The translations under genes and the position numbers were made by a program. Under the pieces are notes generated by a model that had not been told where the DNA came from, did not search any database, and saw only the letters and a list, made by a program, of their open reading frames with translations. A stretch of DNA of 64,000 bases from assembly GCA_900184925.1 (NCBI GenBank), contig FXYJ02000006.1, forward strand, positions 124,001 through 188,000, read 5' to 3'. Every line of letters begins with the position of its first letter. Position 1 is the first letter of the stretch. The DNA comes from Ruminococcaceae bacterium HV4-5-B5C. Lineage in GTDB: Bacteria > Bacillota > Clostridia > Oscillospirales > Acutalibacteraceae. Below are positions 50,550 to 60,006 of the stretch, piece by piece.

Positions 50550-52616
50550 TCAGTCGATCGCCACGTTGGCAACCGCCTGAATCTGCACGTTGTTTTCCAG
50601 CTCGTTAAATGAAAGGACGACCGCCTTCGGGTAGAACTGCTGGAGCAGCTTGCTGAAGTAGAGACGTACCACGGGCGACGTGAGAATGATCGGCGTGGTG
50701 ACAATATCCTTTACGTTTGCGATGGATTCCGACAGCCTCGTGATGATCTTCTGCGTTGTCTGCGGGTCCAGCGCGAGGTAAGTGCCGTGTTCGTTTTTGC
50801 TGATGGAGTTGACAATCGTCTTTTCGATGCCGCTGTCGAGCGTAATAACGCGGATCTGGCCGCCTTCCGACCACTGGCGGGTGATGGTTCGCCGCAGCGA
50901 CTGGCGGACGTATTCGGTCAGCATCTCGGGGTCGCGCACGGTGGGCGCGTAGTTGGAAACAGTTTCGAGAATCGTCTCGATGTCCCGGATGGGAATGCCT
51001 TCCCGGAGCAGGTGGCAGAGGACCTTCTGCAGGTTTGCCTGTGTAATGACGTTGGGCACCACATCGTTGACGAGCGGTTCGTTGTATTTTTTGAGGTTCT
51101 CGAGAATCTGGCTGACGTCCTGCCGTGAGAGAAGCTCCCAGGCGTGCCGGCGGATGGTCTCCGAGAGGTGCGTCATTACGACGGAAAGCGGGTCGATGAC
51201 GGTGTAACCGTAAATCTCCGCCATATCCTTCCTGTCCGGCGTGATCCATTTGCTCGGGATGCCATACGCCGGTTCGACTGTCTCGATGCCGTCAATCTCG
51301 CCCGTAAGGTTCCCCGGGTCGAGCGCAAGGTAGTAATCCATGAGAATTTCGCCGCGGGCGACTTCCTCGCCCTTGACTTTGATGAGGTACTGGTTAGGGT
51401 TCAGGCGTGCGCTGTCGCGCAGGCGGATGGCGGGCACGACCATGCCCATATCTACGGCGAACTGCTTGCGGAACATTACAAGCCGTTCGATGAAGCTGCT
51501 GCCGCTGCGCTCGTCCACAAGGGGGATGAGACTGTACCCGAATTCCATTTCGACCGCGTCGAGCGGGAGCAGGTGGTAGATGTTGTCGATGTTCTTGTAA
51601 TATTCCGCTTCACTTTCCGGAGACGGAACACCGGCGGTGCTTCCTTCCACGGCCGCAAGGCTCATCTGCGCTTCCTTCTGCTTCTTTACCAGCGTAAACC
51701 CCAGGACGGTCATCGCCGTGGCAAGCAGAAGGACCTGAAAGATCGGCATGCCGGGGATCAGACACATGCCGAACAGCGTGAAGCCGACAATGATCACGAC
51801 TACCGGCTGTGCAATGAACTGGCGGGTTACGTCTTCGCCGAGGGTGGAAGTCGAGGCAGCGCGGGTAACAATCATGCCGGTTGCGGTGGAAACGAGGAGC
51901 GCGGGGAGCTGGGAGACGAGGCCGTCGCCCACGGAGGAGATGGTGTAGATGCTTAGGACATCCTGAAAGGTCTTGTGATACTGCACCATGCCGATGACCA
52001 TGCCCGCAATGAGGTTGACAAAGGTCACCACGATGGCCATGATGGCGTCGCCCTTGACGAACTTGCTGGCGCCGTCCATGGCGCCGTAGAATTCGGCCTC
52101 GCGCTGTACGTCGTCGCGGCGTTTGCGGGCTTCCTTCTCGTCGATGAGGCCGGAGTTGAGGTCGGCGTCAATGGCCATCTGCTTGCCGGGCATCGCATCG
52201 AGGCGGAACCGTGCCGCAACCTCCGACACACGCTCGGAGCCTTTGGTGATAACGAGAAAGTTGACCAGAACGATGATGAGGAAGATGATAAAGCCGACGC
52301 CGGGGTTTCCCTGCAGGACGAAGTGGCCGAACGTTTGGATTACTTGACCGGCGAAGCCGTCGCTGCTTGTAAGAATCAGACGCGTGGAGGAGATGTTCAG
52401 CGAGAGGCGGAACAGCGTCGCGATCAGAAGAATCGACGGAAAAACGGAGAAATCCAGCGCCGTGCGGATATACATCGTGATCAGCAGAACCATGAGGGAA
52501 AGAGTGAGGTTCAGAATGTACATGACGTCGAGCAGCTGAGTCGGAAGCGGGATGATGATGAGGCCGATAATTAAAACTACGAAAAGCGAAACCGCATTGT
52601 TCAGGAGTTTCTTCAA
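50550..52616 (-). CDS. flhA: Flagellar export apparatus protein FlhA
   Basis: A 688-residue FlhA, the main membrane part of the type III export gate. The N-terminal ~320 residues hold about eight membrane helices with the FHIPEP-type region (SVGDGLVSQLPALLVSTATGMIVTRA). The cytoplasmic half (~350-688) docks export chaperones. Start is TTG directly after the flhB stop, with AAAGGAG inside flhB. It is followed directly by sigD; flhF and flhG, which normally stand here, are missing. Confidence 0.96.
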   Translation of the reverse strand: MKKLLNNAVSLFVVLIIGLIIIPLPTQLLDVMYILNLTLSLMVLLITMYIRTALDFSVFPSILLIATLFRLSLNISSTRLILTSSDGFAGQVIQTFGHFVLQGNPGVGFIIFLIIVLVNFLVITKGSERVSEVAARFRLDAMPGKQMAIDADLNSGLIDEKEARKRRDDVQREAEFYGAMDGASKFVKGDAIMAIVVTFVNLIAGMVIGMVQYHKTFQDVLSIYTISSVGDGLVSQLPALLVSTATGMIVTRAASTSTLGEDVTRQFIAQPVVVIIVGFTLFGMCLIPGMPIFQVLLLATAMTVLGFTLVKKQKEAQMSLAAVEGSTAGVPSPESEAEYYKNIDNIYHLLPLDAVEMEFGYSLIPLVDERSGSSFIERLVMFRKQFAVDMGMVVPAIRLRDSARLNPNQYLIKVKGEEVARGEILMDYYLALDPGNLTGEIDGIETVEPAYGIPSKWITPDRKDMAEIYGYTVIDPLSVVMTHLSETIRRHAWELLSRQDVSQILENLKKYNEPLVNDVVPNVITQANLQKVLCHLLREGIPIRDIETILETVSNYAPTVRDPEMLTEYVRQSLRRTITRQWSEGGQIRVITLDSGIEKTIVNSISKNEHGTYLALDPQTTQKIITRLSESIANVKDIVTTPIILTSPVVRLYFSKLLQQFYPKAVVLSFNELENNVQIQAVANVAID

Positions 52617-53684
52617 TTACCGCTTCATCTCCTTTTTGAGCTGGAAGACCCATGCCATAATCACCGCGAGCGCGGAGTAGAATTCGGGAGGAATTTCGGA
52701 GCCGACATTCACGGAGGCATACAGCGCCCGCGCAAGGGGCTTGTCCTCCTTCATCGGAATGTCGTTTTCCTGCGCAATCTGAACGATGCGCAGGGCGATG
52801 AGGTCCTGTCCTTTTGCCACAACGACGGGCGCCGCATTGCGGTCCGGGTCGTAGCGGAGGGCGACGGCGAAGTGCGTCGGGTTTCTGACGACCACGTCGG
52901 CCGTCGGTACCTGCTGCATCATCCTCCTGCGCGACATGTCGCGCTGCATCTGCCGGATGCGTCCCTTGATCTCCGGGTTTCCTTCGAGCTGCTTGTATTC
53001 CTCCTTCACTTCCTGCTTCGTCATCTTGATGTTGCGCTCATATTCCCACCACTGGTAGAAGTAGTCCGCAGCGGCGAGAGCGAGCAGAACGACGGAAATC
53101 TGGATCACAAGATCCATCAGGTCGTTGAGAACGGCGGAGGTAGACTGCAGAATGCCGGCGTCCATCATGCCGGTGCACTGGACGGCGATGTCGCAGATCT
53201 TGAGGTAAATGATATAGCCGATGATCGTCGTTTTAATCATGGCCTTGAACACTTCGATGAGGGAGCGGAGCGAAAACAGGCGTTTGAACCCCTGCAGCGG
53301 ACTGATGTTGGAGAGCTTAAATTTGATCTTTTCCCCGGAGAACTTGAACCTCGTCTGTACGCCGGTTACAAGAACGGCGGCGGCCACCGACGCGAGAAGC
53401 ACGGGGGAGGAAAGAAGGATGATCTGAAGCCACAGCTGGCGGTTCATGTCGAGCGCATAAGACTGGTTCAGGGTGTCCTGCGTACCGATGGTGCTGATGC
53501 AGCTCGTCATGAAGTTTGAAACAGAGCGGTAAAGGTAGGGCATTGCGACCCGCAGAGCCGTAAACACGGCCAGAACGGAGAACGCGCTGACGGTGTCGGC
53601 ACTCTGAAAGATGTTGCCTTTTTTTCGTTCGTCCTCGCGCTTTTTCGGCGTTGCTTTTTCAGTTTTGTCCGACGCCGAAGCCAA
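52617..53684 (-). CDS. flhB: Flagellar export switch protein FlhB
   Basis: A 355-residue FlhB. Four membrane helices (~30-215) are followed by a cytoplasmic domain with the self-cleaving N268-P-T-H271 motif, which changes export from hook to filament proteins. Start is TTG with AGAGGGGG upstream. Lengths and motifs are standard. The small gene at 38049 copies its post-cleavage segment. Confidence 0.96.
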   Translation of the reverse strand: MASASDKTEKATPKKREDERKKGNIFQSADTVSAFSVLAVFTALRVAMPYLYRSVSNFMTSCISTIGTQDTLNQSYALDMNRQLWLQIILLSSPVLLASVAAAVLVTGVQTRFKFSGEKIKFKLSNISPLQGFKRLFSLRSLIEVFKAMIKTTIIGYIIYLKICDIAVQCTGMMDAGILQSTSAVLNDLMDLVIQISVVLLALAAADYFYQWWEYERNIKMTKQEVKEEYKQLEGNPEIKGRIRQMQRDMSRRRMMQQVPTADVVVRNPTHFAVALRYDPDRNAAPVVVAKGQDLIALRIVQIAQENDIPMKEDKPLARALYASVNVGSEIPPEFYSALAVIMAWVFQLKKEMKR

Positions 53685-53720
53685 ATGATGTTTCCCCCTC
53701 TGTCCGCGGGATGCGGCCGG

Positions 53721-54488
53721 TTACTGCGTAAGCATGGTGTAGACTCCGCTGATGTTGTCGAACATTACGCCGATGAGTTTCTCGATCAGCGAGGCAAAAG
53801 AAGGAACCAGCAGGATGATGGCAAGAAAACCGATGATGATCTTGAGCTGGATCTCAATGGTGAAAATATCAATCTGCGGAACAGCCTTCATCATGATGCC
53901 GATGCCGATCTGCGCGATCATTTCCACCGCGATGATGGGAAGGCAGAGCTTGGCGGCGTAGGTGAGCATCAACCCGAAGCAGGAGACGAGCATTTTGAAA
54001 ATGCCGGAAGGGATGGGCGCGTCGCCGTAGGGAACCGCAGTGCCGAGTTTTACGAACAGCTCAATCAGGGTAAGGTGGGAGTTGGTGATGAAAAAAATGA
54101 GAAGAAACATGGCGTTGATCAGCGAGGCCGAGAGAGGCATGGAAATGTTGCTCTGCGGGTCGTAGACCTTCGACATGGAAATGCCGATCTGCATATCCAT
54201 CTGCTCGCCGGCCATGATGATGACCGACTGGATCAGCTGGATAATAAAACCGATGACGAAACCGATGAGCAGCTCCTTTACGGCACAGACGGTAAACACG
54301 ACCGGGGTGGTGATTTCAAGCGTCTGCTTCGGCAGAAACGGGTAGGTAAAAATCGTGAGCATCAGCGCCATGGCGGCGCGTACGACGCCGGGGATGTTTC
54401 TCCGGCCCAGAATGGGGTTGAACACGATGCACCCCGTCATGCGCAGGAAGAGCATCATCAGAAGTGTAAAATTGTAGTCGAGTTCCAC
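53721..54488 (-). CDS. fliR: Flagellar export protein FliR
   Basis: A 255-residue membrane protein with about six helices. The family motif RAAMALMLTIFTYPF near residues 35-50 and the conserved ISMPLSASLINAMFL are present. FliR joins FliP and FliQ in the export gate. Start is GTG 54488, 15 bp after fliQ. Confidence 0.94.
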   Translation of the reverse strand: MELDYNFTLLMMLFLRMTGCIVFNPILGRRNIPGVVRAAMALMLTIFTYPFLPKQTLEITTPVVFTVCAVKELLIGFVIGFIIQLIQSVIIMAGEQMDMQIGISMSKVYDPQSNISMPLSASLINAMFLLIFFITNSHLTLIELFVKLGTAVPYGDAPIPSGIFKMLVSCFGLMLTYAAKLCLPIIAVEMIAQIGIGIMMKAVPQIDIFTIEIQLKIIIGFLAIILLVPSFASLIEKLIGVMFDNISGVYTMLTQ

Positions 54489-54503
54489 CCCTGCACCACG
54501 CTC

Positions 54504-54770
54504 TCAGTTCAGTTTCGCAATCTGGTCGAAAATATAGTAGGTGAAGTCGTTCATGTTCCCGAGAATCCACGACCCCATCACCACAAGAATCACCGCGATA
54601 GCGACAAATTTCGGCACGAACGCAACGCTCTGCTCATGAATCTGCGTCGCGGCCTGCAGAATGGAGATTACGAGGCCGACCGCCATACTGATCAGCAGGA
54701 CGGGCGCGGAAACCTTCAGCATGACGATCATCGCCGTCTGGATGATCTCAATTACCTGTGCAATGGTCAT
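54504..54770 (-). CDS. fliQ: Flagellar export protein FliQ
   Basis: An 88-residue protein of two membrane helices, the usual FliQ size (AVGLVISILQAATQIHEQS is the family signature). The open frame extends upstream, but ATG 54770, with GGAAAGGAAC ahead, gives the normal N-terminus MTIAQVIEI. It lies between fliP and fliR. Confidence 0.95.
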   Translation of the reverse strand: MTIAQVIEIIQTAMIVMLKVSAPVLLISMAVGLVISILQAATQIHEQSVAFVPKFVAIAVILVVMGSWILGNMNDFTYYIFDQIAKLN

Positions 54771-54798
54771 AAATCGGTTCCTTTCCGGCTTCGGTGCG

Positions 54799-55629
54799 CT
54801 ACAGGTTAAATGAAGTTGCAAGAGTCTTGAAGAGCAGGTCCCACCCGTCCACAAGGATGAACAGGAGAAGCTTGAACGGCATGGAAACCATGTTCGGCGG
54901 GAGCATCACCATGCCCATGGACATCAGCGTGCTCGAGACGATCATGTCGATGACAAGGAACGGGATATAAAGCAGGAAGCCGATGATGAACGCACGCTTC
55001 AGTTCGCTCGTCATGAACGCGGGGATCACGACGGTGATGGAAAGATCCTTCGGCGCCACGTCGTCCTTGATTTTTCCGAGACTCCGGAAGAGGCTCAGGT
55101 CCTGCGTTTTTGTGTTCTTCAGCATGAATTCCTTGAGCGGTTCGCTGGCCTTCTGCATGAATTGCTGCTGGGTGATTTTCGACTCCTTGTACGGCTGGTA
55201 TGCCTCCGTATTGATCTTCGCCACGACGGGCGACATGATGAACAGCGAGAGGAACAGCGAAATGCCGACAAGCACCTGGTTCGGCGGCGTGCTTTGCAGC
55301 CCGAGGGCGTTCCGAAGGAACGAAAGTACGATGATAATGCGGGTGAAGCAGCTCGTCATGATGAGGATAGTCGGCAGCAGCGCGAGGATCGTCATCATTT
55401 CGATGATCTCGAGAGTGTTGACGCCCTGCCCGTTTACGTCCACGTTTACAGTGGCCGCTGAGGCTTTCATGGGCAGCAGCAGAAGCACAACCAGAAAGAC
55501 CGCCGAAGACAGCAGCACTTTGCGCCATGCACGGCGTTTTCCGGCGGGTTTTGCTTCGGGCTTTGCCTCAGGCTTCGCCATTTCCGTCGTTTCCGCTGCC
55601 CGGGTGTTTTCTGTCAAAGCCGGTTGCAT
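54799..55629 (-). CDS. fliP: Flagellar export protein FliP
   Basis: A 276-residue FliP with four or more membrane helices. The export-gate signature TSCFTRIIIVLSFLRNALGLQ and FVIDMIVSSTLMSMGM are clear. The N-terminus is longer than usual: ~35 hydrophilic residues containing an EAKP repeat come before the first hydrophobic segment. AAAGGAAG supports the ATG at 55629; ATG 55581 is an alternative. It overlaps fliO by 62 bp. Confidence 0.93.
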   Translation of the reverse strand: MQPALTENTRAAETTEMAKPEAKPEAKPAGKRRAWRKVLLSSAVFLVVLLLLPMKASAATVNVDVNGQGVNTLEIIEMMTILALLPTILIMTSCFTRIIIVLSFLRNALGLQSTPPNQVLVGISLFLSLFIMSPVVAKINTEAYQPYKESKITQQQFMQKASEPLKEFMLKNTKTQDLSLFRSLGKIKDDVAPKDLSITVVIPAFMTSELKRAFIIGFLLYIPFLVIDMIVSSTLMSMGMVMLPPNMVSMPFKLLLFILVDGWDLLFKTLATSFNL

Positions 55630-55984
55630 CCAATCTTCCTTTCAGGGCGGAATTCAGGATGTCCCTGAAATTCTGCTGCGTCGTCGCTTTCGGCTGCTTC
55701 AGGAGCCGCCTGTCAAGCTCCATGAGAATTTCCACGCGTTCGTTGGAAAACGACAGCAGGTAAACCCCGCCGCAGATTTCCGCGATGGCGAGACCTTTTT
55801 CCTGCGCGATGCTGACACGCTCCAGAATTTTAATGTTGTTTGTGCTGCCTGCCGCGCCTGATTTCTTCGTAAGGTATTTGCTCAGTGCCCAGCACAGCCA
55901 CAGAACGCCGACGACCGCCAGCAGGTATAAGAAAAGCTCGACCGGAGACGAATCGACGGATAGGCGAAACGGGTGCATGTTCAT
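55568..55984 (-). CDS. fliO: Flagellar export assembly protein FliO
   Basis: A 138-residue single-pass membrane protein: one helix (~16-36, VELFLYLLAVVGVLWLCWAL) and a cytoplasmic domain with ERVSIAQEKGLAIAEICG and LLSFSNERVEIL, typical of FliO/FliZ. It helps assemble FliP. The gene starts two to eight bases after the cheY stop (ATG at 55984 or 55978) and runs 62 bp into fliP. Confidence 0.88.
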   Translation of the reverse strand: MNMHPFRLSVDSSPVELFLYLLAVVGVLWLCWALSKYLTKKSGAAGSTNNIKILERVSIAQEKGLAIAEICGGVYLLSFSNERVEILMELDRRLLKQPKATTQQNFRDILNSALKGRLDATGFDRKHPGSGNDGNGEA

Positions 55985-55988
55985 GGCT

Positions 55989-56351
55989 TCAGCCCAGAAT
56001 CCCTTTTACGGTTTTCATGATGCGGTCCGCTTTGAACGGTTTCACGATGAAGTCCTTGGCGCCCTGCTTGAGCGCGTCGACGACCATTGCTTCCTGCCCC
56101 ATGGCGGAGCACATGATGATGTTGGCCGAAGGGTCGGCGCTCTTGATCTCCTTGAGAGCTTCCAGACCGTCCATTACCGGCATGGTAATATCCATGATCA
56201 CAAGGTCCGGGTGCTCCGATGCGTATGTAGTTACGGCCACCTGGCCGTTGTTTGCCTCAAGGATGTTTGTATACCCGTTCTTTGAAAGCGTGTCCTTAAT
56301 CATCATCCTCATAAAGGCCGCGTCATCTACCAGCATGATTTTCTTGTCCAT
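55989..56351 (-). CDS. cheY: Chemotaxis response regulator CheY
   Basis: A 120-residue single-domain receiver with all working residues: acidic pair D9-D10, phospho-acceptor D54, switch Ser S82 and Lys K104 in VKPF. Phosphorylated CheY binds the FliM/FliY switch to set motor direction. TAGGAGGAACGAC precedes the ATG. It lies between fliY and fliO, as in B. subtilis. Confidence 0.96.
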   Translation of the reverse strand: MDKKIMLVDDAAFMRMMIKDTLSKNGYTNILEANNGQVAVTTYASEHPDLVIMDITMPVMDGLEALKEIKSADPSANIIMCSAMGQEAMVVDALKQGAKDFIVKPFKADRIMKTVKGILG

Positions 56352-56384
56352 TGTCGTTCCTCCTAAATTGCTTATTGGGGGTTA

Positions 56385-57527
56385 TTATATGAGTTTCATC
56401 AATTCGCTGTTTACGACTTCCGTAATACGGACGCCATAGTTGTCGTCGACCACGACAACATTCCCTTTGGCGATTGCCTTGCCGTTCACAAGAACATCGA
56501 CCTGAGAACCAGCCTGACGATTCAATTCTACAATTGTTCCCGATGAAAAATCAAGAATATCTTTAATTTTCTTTGTTGTACGACCAATTTCGACGGTGAT
56601 CTGCAGCGGAACGGACATGATCATGTTCAGATTGTTGGATTCCCCCTGCGTCAGCCCGGCAGAGGGATTGTCGAAGGTTGGGTACACCGCGTTCGACACG
56701 CTGTAGTTGGAAGGTGGCGCATAATAAGGCGTCTGAACCGGCAGCGAGGGCGCAGGAACCGGCGCGGAAACAGGAGCAGGGGAGTATACCGGAGGAGGCG
56801 AAGGAGCCGGTGCGGGAGTGGGGGCCGGCGCTGCGGTCACGGGGGCGGGCACGGAAACGGGAGCCACAGGAGCCGGAACAGGGGCAGGCGCAGGTTCCGA
56901 ATCGGGCGGGGCAGCGGAATCGCCGGCATCCAACTGGAAGTTGGAGACAAGGTCTTTCGCGAGATCGATGGGCATGAGGTTGATGAATTTACTTTTGACG
57001 AGATCGCCGATCGTGAGGTCAAAGTAAACCGCGATGATGTCTTCGCTGTCATTAAGGTATTTTGCCTTGAAGTCGTCCCCCGAAGATACGGCGAAGGAGC
57101 TCGGCGGGGAAATGTTGATGGGGCGGTTCAGAAACTGCGAAAGCGCCGTGGCTGCCGCGCCCATCATCTGGTTCATGACTTCGCAGATGGCGCCGATATT
57201 CATTTCGTCGAGCACGAATTCCTGGTCGGAAAAATCCGTCTGGAGAAGAAGCCCCACGATGACCTTGACGTCGTCTTCCTTGAGAATGAGAATATTGCTG
57301 CCGCTGAGTCCCTGCACGTATTTGATTTCGACGCCGATGGCCGGCTCGTAGAGTTTGATGTCGAAATCGCTGGTCTTGATCAGTTTGACTTCCGGTGTAG
57401 TGATATTAACCTGCTGACCCAGAAGCTGAGAGACCGAGGTTGCCGACGAGCCCAGACTGATGTTGAGAATCTCGCCGATTGCGTCGATCTCCATCGGTGT
57501 GAAGAGTTCCGCATCATTTACTCCCAA
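56385..57527 (-). CDS. fliY: Flagellar motor switch phosphatase FliY (FliN type)
   Basis: A 380-residue switch protein. The N-terminal CheC-like domain (~1-200) has two phosphatase sites, E19-I-L-N22 and a second EVMNQMMG near 120, so it should dephosphorylate CheY-P. A ~90-residue Pro/Ala/Val linker (~205-290; PAPAPVPAPVAP and similar) follows. The C-terminal SpoA/FliN domain (~300-380) builds the C-ring. GTG 57536 is in frame, but TTG 57527 is better spaced from AAAAAGG. Confidence 0.94.
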   Translation of the reverse strand: MGVNDAELFTPMEIDAIGEILNISLGSSATSVSQLLGQQVNITTPEVKLIKTSDFDIKLYEPAIGVEIKYVQGLSGSNILILKEDDVKVIVGLLLQTDFSDQEFVLDEMNIGAICEVMNQMMGAAATALSQFLNRPINISPPSSFAVSSGDDFKAKYLNDSEDIIAVYFDLTIGDLVKSKFINLMPIDLAKDLVSNFQLDAGDSAAPPDSEPAPAPVPAPVAPVSVPAPVTAAPAPTPAPAPSPPPVYSPAPVSAPVPAPSLPVQTPYYAPPSNYSVSNAVYPTFDNPSAGLTQGESNNLNMIMSVPLQITVEIGRTTKKIKDILDFSSGTIVELNRQAGSQVDVLVNGKAIAKGNVVVVDDNYGVRITEVVNSELMKLI

Positions 57528-57563
57528 TGAAATCACCTTTTTCCAATATGAATTCGGCGCGGC

Positions 57564-58562
57564 TTAAAGGGTCTTTTCAATTTTAACCGCGTAATTTTTC
57601 CGGAACACTCCGAGAGAACCCCGGAACCACTCAAGCTTTTCAACATTCACTGTGACGGACTCCGGGCCGACCTTCGACTCGAGCGGGATAATATCGCCGG
57701 GGCGTAATTCGAGCAGTTCCCCGAGCGGCACCTCCGCTCCGCCGAGCACGGCCGAGACCGTAAGAGGGGACCCTTCCAGCTGCCGCAGAATGTCGTCCCG
57801 CCGTTTCTGTTCCACCGTGGGGTCATCCTCTTTTTTGTTGATCTTCACGAATTTGGCGTCGTAGCTTTTGAACAGCTCCTCCAGCGAACTGGCCGGAAGA
57901 CAGATGTTCAGGTTTCCCTGAAGGTCACTCAGCGCGATGTTGAGCACCACGATGGCGACGGATTCGTCCTGCTGAATCGACTGGATCATCTGCGGGTTTG
58001 TTTCAATGGAATCCATGCTGAACCCAAGGTCGAAGTAATTGCTCCATGCGTCCCGGAACAGTGTGGCAAACTGCTTGAAAAGGTAGGCAAGCAGCGAAAT
58101 CTCGATCTCGGTGTAGTCGCGGTTTACAAGGTAGCCGGAGCCGTTGCCCCCGAGCAGCTTGTCCAGAATGCTGAATGAAATGGGGCGCGACATCTCAACC
58201 AGAATCTGCTTGTCTTCCACGTGGTAGGTGGAACTGTGAAGGCCCATGATGGAGACGAGGACGGAGTCGCTCAGCGCGTTTTCAAACTCCCGGTACTCTT
58301 CTTCCTCCACCTGCAGAACCTCTGCCTGACAGGAGACCCGCAGCTGGCTGGAAAGGTACAGCGAAAGCAGGCGCGCGAACGTCTCGAAGACGCTTTGCAG
58401 GAGACGGATCTGCTCTCTTGTGAACTTTTTCGGAGAGAGAAAGTCATATTCTTTAATTTTCTGTGCTGCGGTCTGTTCCTCGATCGCGCTGATGTCGGTA
58501 TTCCCGTTCTGCAGATTGCCGAGGAGCTCGTCGATCTGCTTCTGCGACAGAACCTCTGCCAT
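57564..58562 (-). CDS. fliM: Flagellar motor switch protein FliM
   Basis: A 332-residue C-ring protein. The N-terminal LSQKQIDELLGNL motif binds CheY-P. The middle domain (~45-230) belongs to the CheC/FliM family but lacks phosphatase residues, and the SpoA domain ends the protein. The frame opens slightly earlier (58583, 58574); ATG 58562 gives the conventional N-terminus. It precedes fliY by 36 bp. Confidence 0.94.
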   Translation of the reverse strand: MAEVLSQKQIDELLGNLQNGNTDISAIEEQTAAQKIKEYDFLSPKKFTREQIRLLQSVFETFARLLSLYLSSQLRVSCQAEVLQVEEEEYREFENALSDSVLVSIMGLHSSTYHVEDKQILVEMSRPISFSILDKLLGGNGSGYLVNRDYTEIEISLLAYLFKQFATLFRDAWSNYFDLGFSMDSIETNPQMIQSIQQDESVAIVVLNIALSDLQGNLNICLPASSLEELFKSYDAKFVKINKKEDDPTVEQKRRDDILRQLEGSPLTVSAVLGGAEVPLGELLELRPGDIIPLESKVGPESVTVNVEKLEWFRGSLGVFRKNYAVKIEKTL

Positions 58563-58722
58563 GCGTACCACCATTCTCCGCACAAAATGTAAAGTGGCAA
58601 AGCGCCTATCTGAAAACGTCAGGCCCTGTGCGGAGAGCGGGACGTCGGATTGTTTTCAAAGAGAGCCGGAACGCGCGGGGGCCGGGGAAGTGCCCGTTCC
58701 GGCGGGATGTGTGAAGGAGCGG

Positions 58723-58983
58723 TCAGGAGGCCGTGGCGTTTTCGGGGACGTTGGTCCCCGGGGCGCCCGACGATGCTTCCGGTTCCGGGGATGATACCTC
58801 ATGCCGGAAAACGAGCCGCTCATATTCGGCCACCAGGCGGGTGACCTCGCTGCGGCTCTGCTCCACAAGATAATACTTACCGCTTGTCAGAAGGATTTTT
58901 GTTTCGGGAATGTTGACTACGATCTCAATCAGGTCGTTGTTCAGAGAGAACGGCGTGCCGTCCAGCTGCGTCAGTTCAATCAT
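58723..58983 (-). CDS. flbD: Flagellar protein FlbD (SwrD-like)
   Basis: An 86-residue protein. The first ~65 residues are the FlbD domain (IELTQLDGTPFSLNNDLIE, LTSGKYYLVEQSRSEV) and a Ser/Pro/Ala tail is added. In B. subtilis the homologue SwrD increases motor power. Normally fliL follows; here 160 bp with no recognisable gene precede fliM. GAGGAGAGAGG lies before the ATG. Confidence 0.9.
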   Translation of the reverse strand: MIELTQLDGTPFSLNNDLIEIVVNIPETKILLTSGKYYLVEQSRSEVTRLVAEYERLVFRHEVSSPEPEASSGAPGTNVPENATAS

Positions 58984-59059
58984 TCTGCCTCTCTCCTCTT
59001 TGTTCAGCGGGCTGCCCCGCTCCGGGGAGCCGTCGCGGGGCGTACCACGGAGAAAAATA

Positions 59060-59920
59060 TTACTTCATGTTTACAAGTGTCTGGAGCATTTCGTCCGCGA
59101 CGGTGACGATCTTGGTATTCGCCTGGTATCCGCGCTCATAGACAATCATGTTGGAGAACTCCGTAGCCAGGTCAACGTTGGAGGATTCCAGCGAGCCGGT
59201 AATGAGAGTGTTCGTTCCGTCCGTGCCGGGGGCGATGTCCGTTTCGGTTCCGGCATTGGGGGTTTTGCTGTAAAAACTGCTGCCGGACTGCTCCAGACCG
59301 GAAGGATTCGTGAAGGTCGCGAGGGAGATCTGGCCGACCGTCTGGATGGTGCCGCCGTTATTGCAGGTGATGGTTCCGTCCGGCGAAATGGAGATGTTCG
59401 AGATGATCTTGCCGCCCACAGGGGTGGGGAGCTTGATGGCCTGCAGGGTTGTCCCCATTTTGCTGTTTGCGGCGTCGTATTCATAGCCGCACACATAGTT
59501 GCCGTCTCCCGCGGAGAGATAGCCGTTGCTGTCAAACGACAGCTTGCCGAGCCGGGTGTATTTATAGCCGGTGAACGTGTCGTCGGTGGCATCCTTGGTC
59601 GAGTTGCCGACGATGAGGTACCCGTCGCCCTTGATGTATACGTCGTTCGGGTTGCCGGTGGAATTTTTTCCGCCGATGGTGGTGTCTACATTGATGCTGG
59701 AAGCTGCGGAACCGTAACCAACCTGCGAAGGGTTGGTGCCGGCGGAGTTCGCGTTTCCGGCGGCGCCGCCGGAGATTTCCTGGTACATTGCGTCGCGGTA
59801 TGTGACGCTGCTGCTTTTGAACGCGTCCGTGTTCACGTTTGAAACGTTGTTGCCGGTCACGTTCATGCCGGTCATGTTTGCTTTGAGCCCTGCGATTGCG
59901 GAAGTCATGCAGATAAGCAT
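59060..59920 (-). CDS. flgE: Flagellar hook protein FlgE
   Basis: A 286-residue axial protein. N-terminal signature: MTGMNVTGNNVSNVNTDAFK; C-terminal: LATEFSNMIVYERGYQANTK. It lies in the slot after flgD where FlgE (called FlgG in older B. subtilis papers) is expected. At 286 residues it is shorter than enterobacterial FlgE (~400), as in Bacillus. AAAGGAAG supports ATG 59920; ATG 59908 is possible. Confidence 0.88.
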   Translation of the reverse strand: MLICMTSAIAGLKANMTGMNVTGNNVSNVNTDAFKSSSVTYRDAMYQEISGGAAGNANSAGTNPSQVGYGSAASSINVDTTIGGKNSTGNPNDVYIKGDGYLIVGNSTKDATDDTFTGYKYTRLGKLSFDSNGYLSAGDGNYVCGYEYDAANSKMGTTLQAIKLPTPVGGKIISNISISPDGTITCNNGGTIQTVGQISLATFTNPSGLEQSGSSFYSKTPNAGTETDIAPGTDGTNTLITGSLESSNVDLATEFSNMIVYERGYQANTKIVTVADEMLQTLVNMK

Positions 59921-60006
59921 AATTGAATTCTTCCTTTCCCAATTGCGTGAGCCGTTCGGGCTTCTCTGTCATTCAAAGCCCGGGTAACCTCCTTGAGAAG
60001 GTCCGG

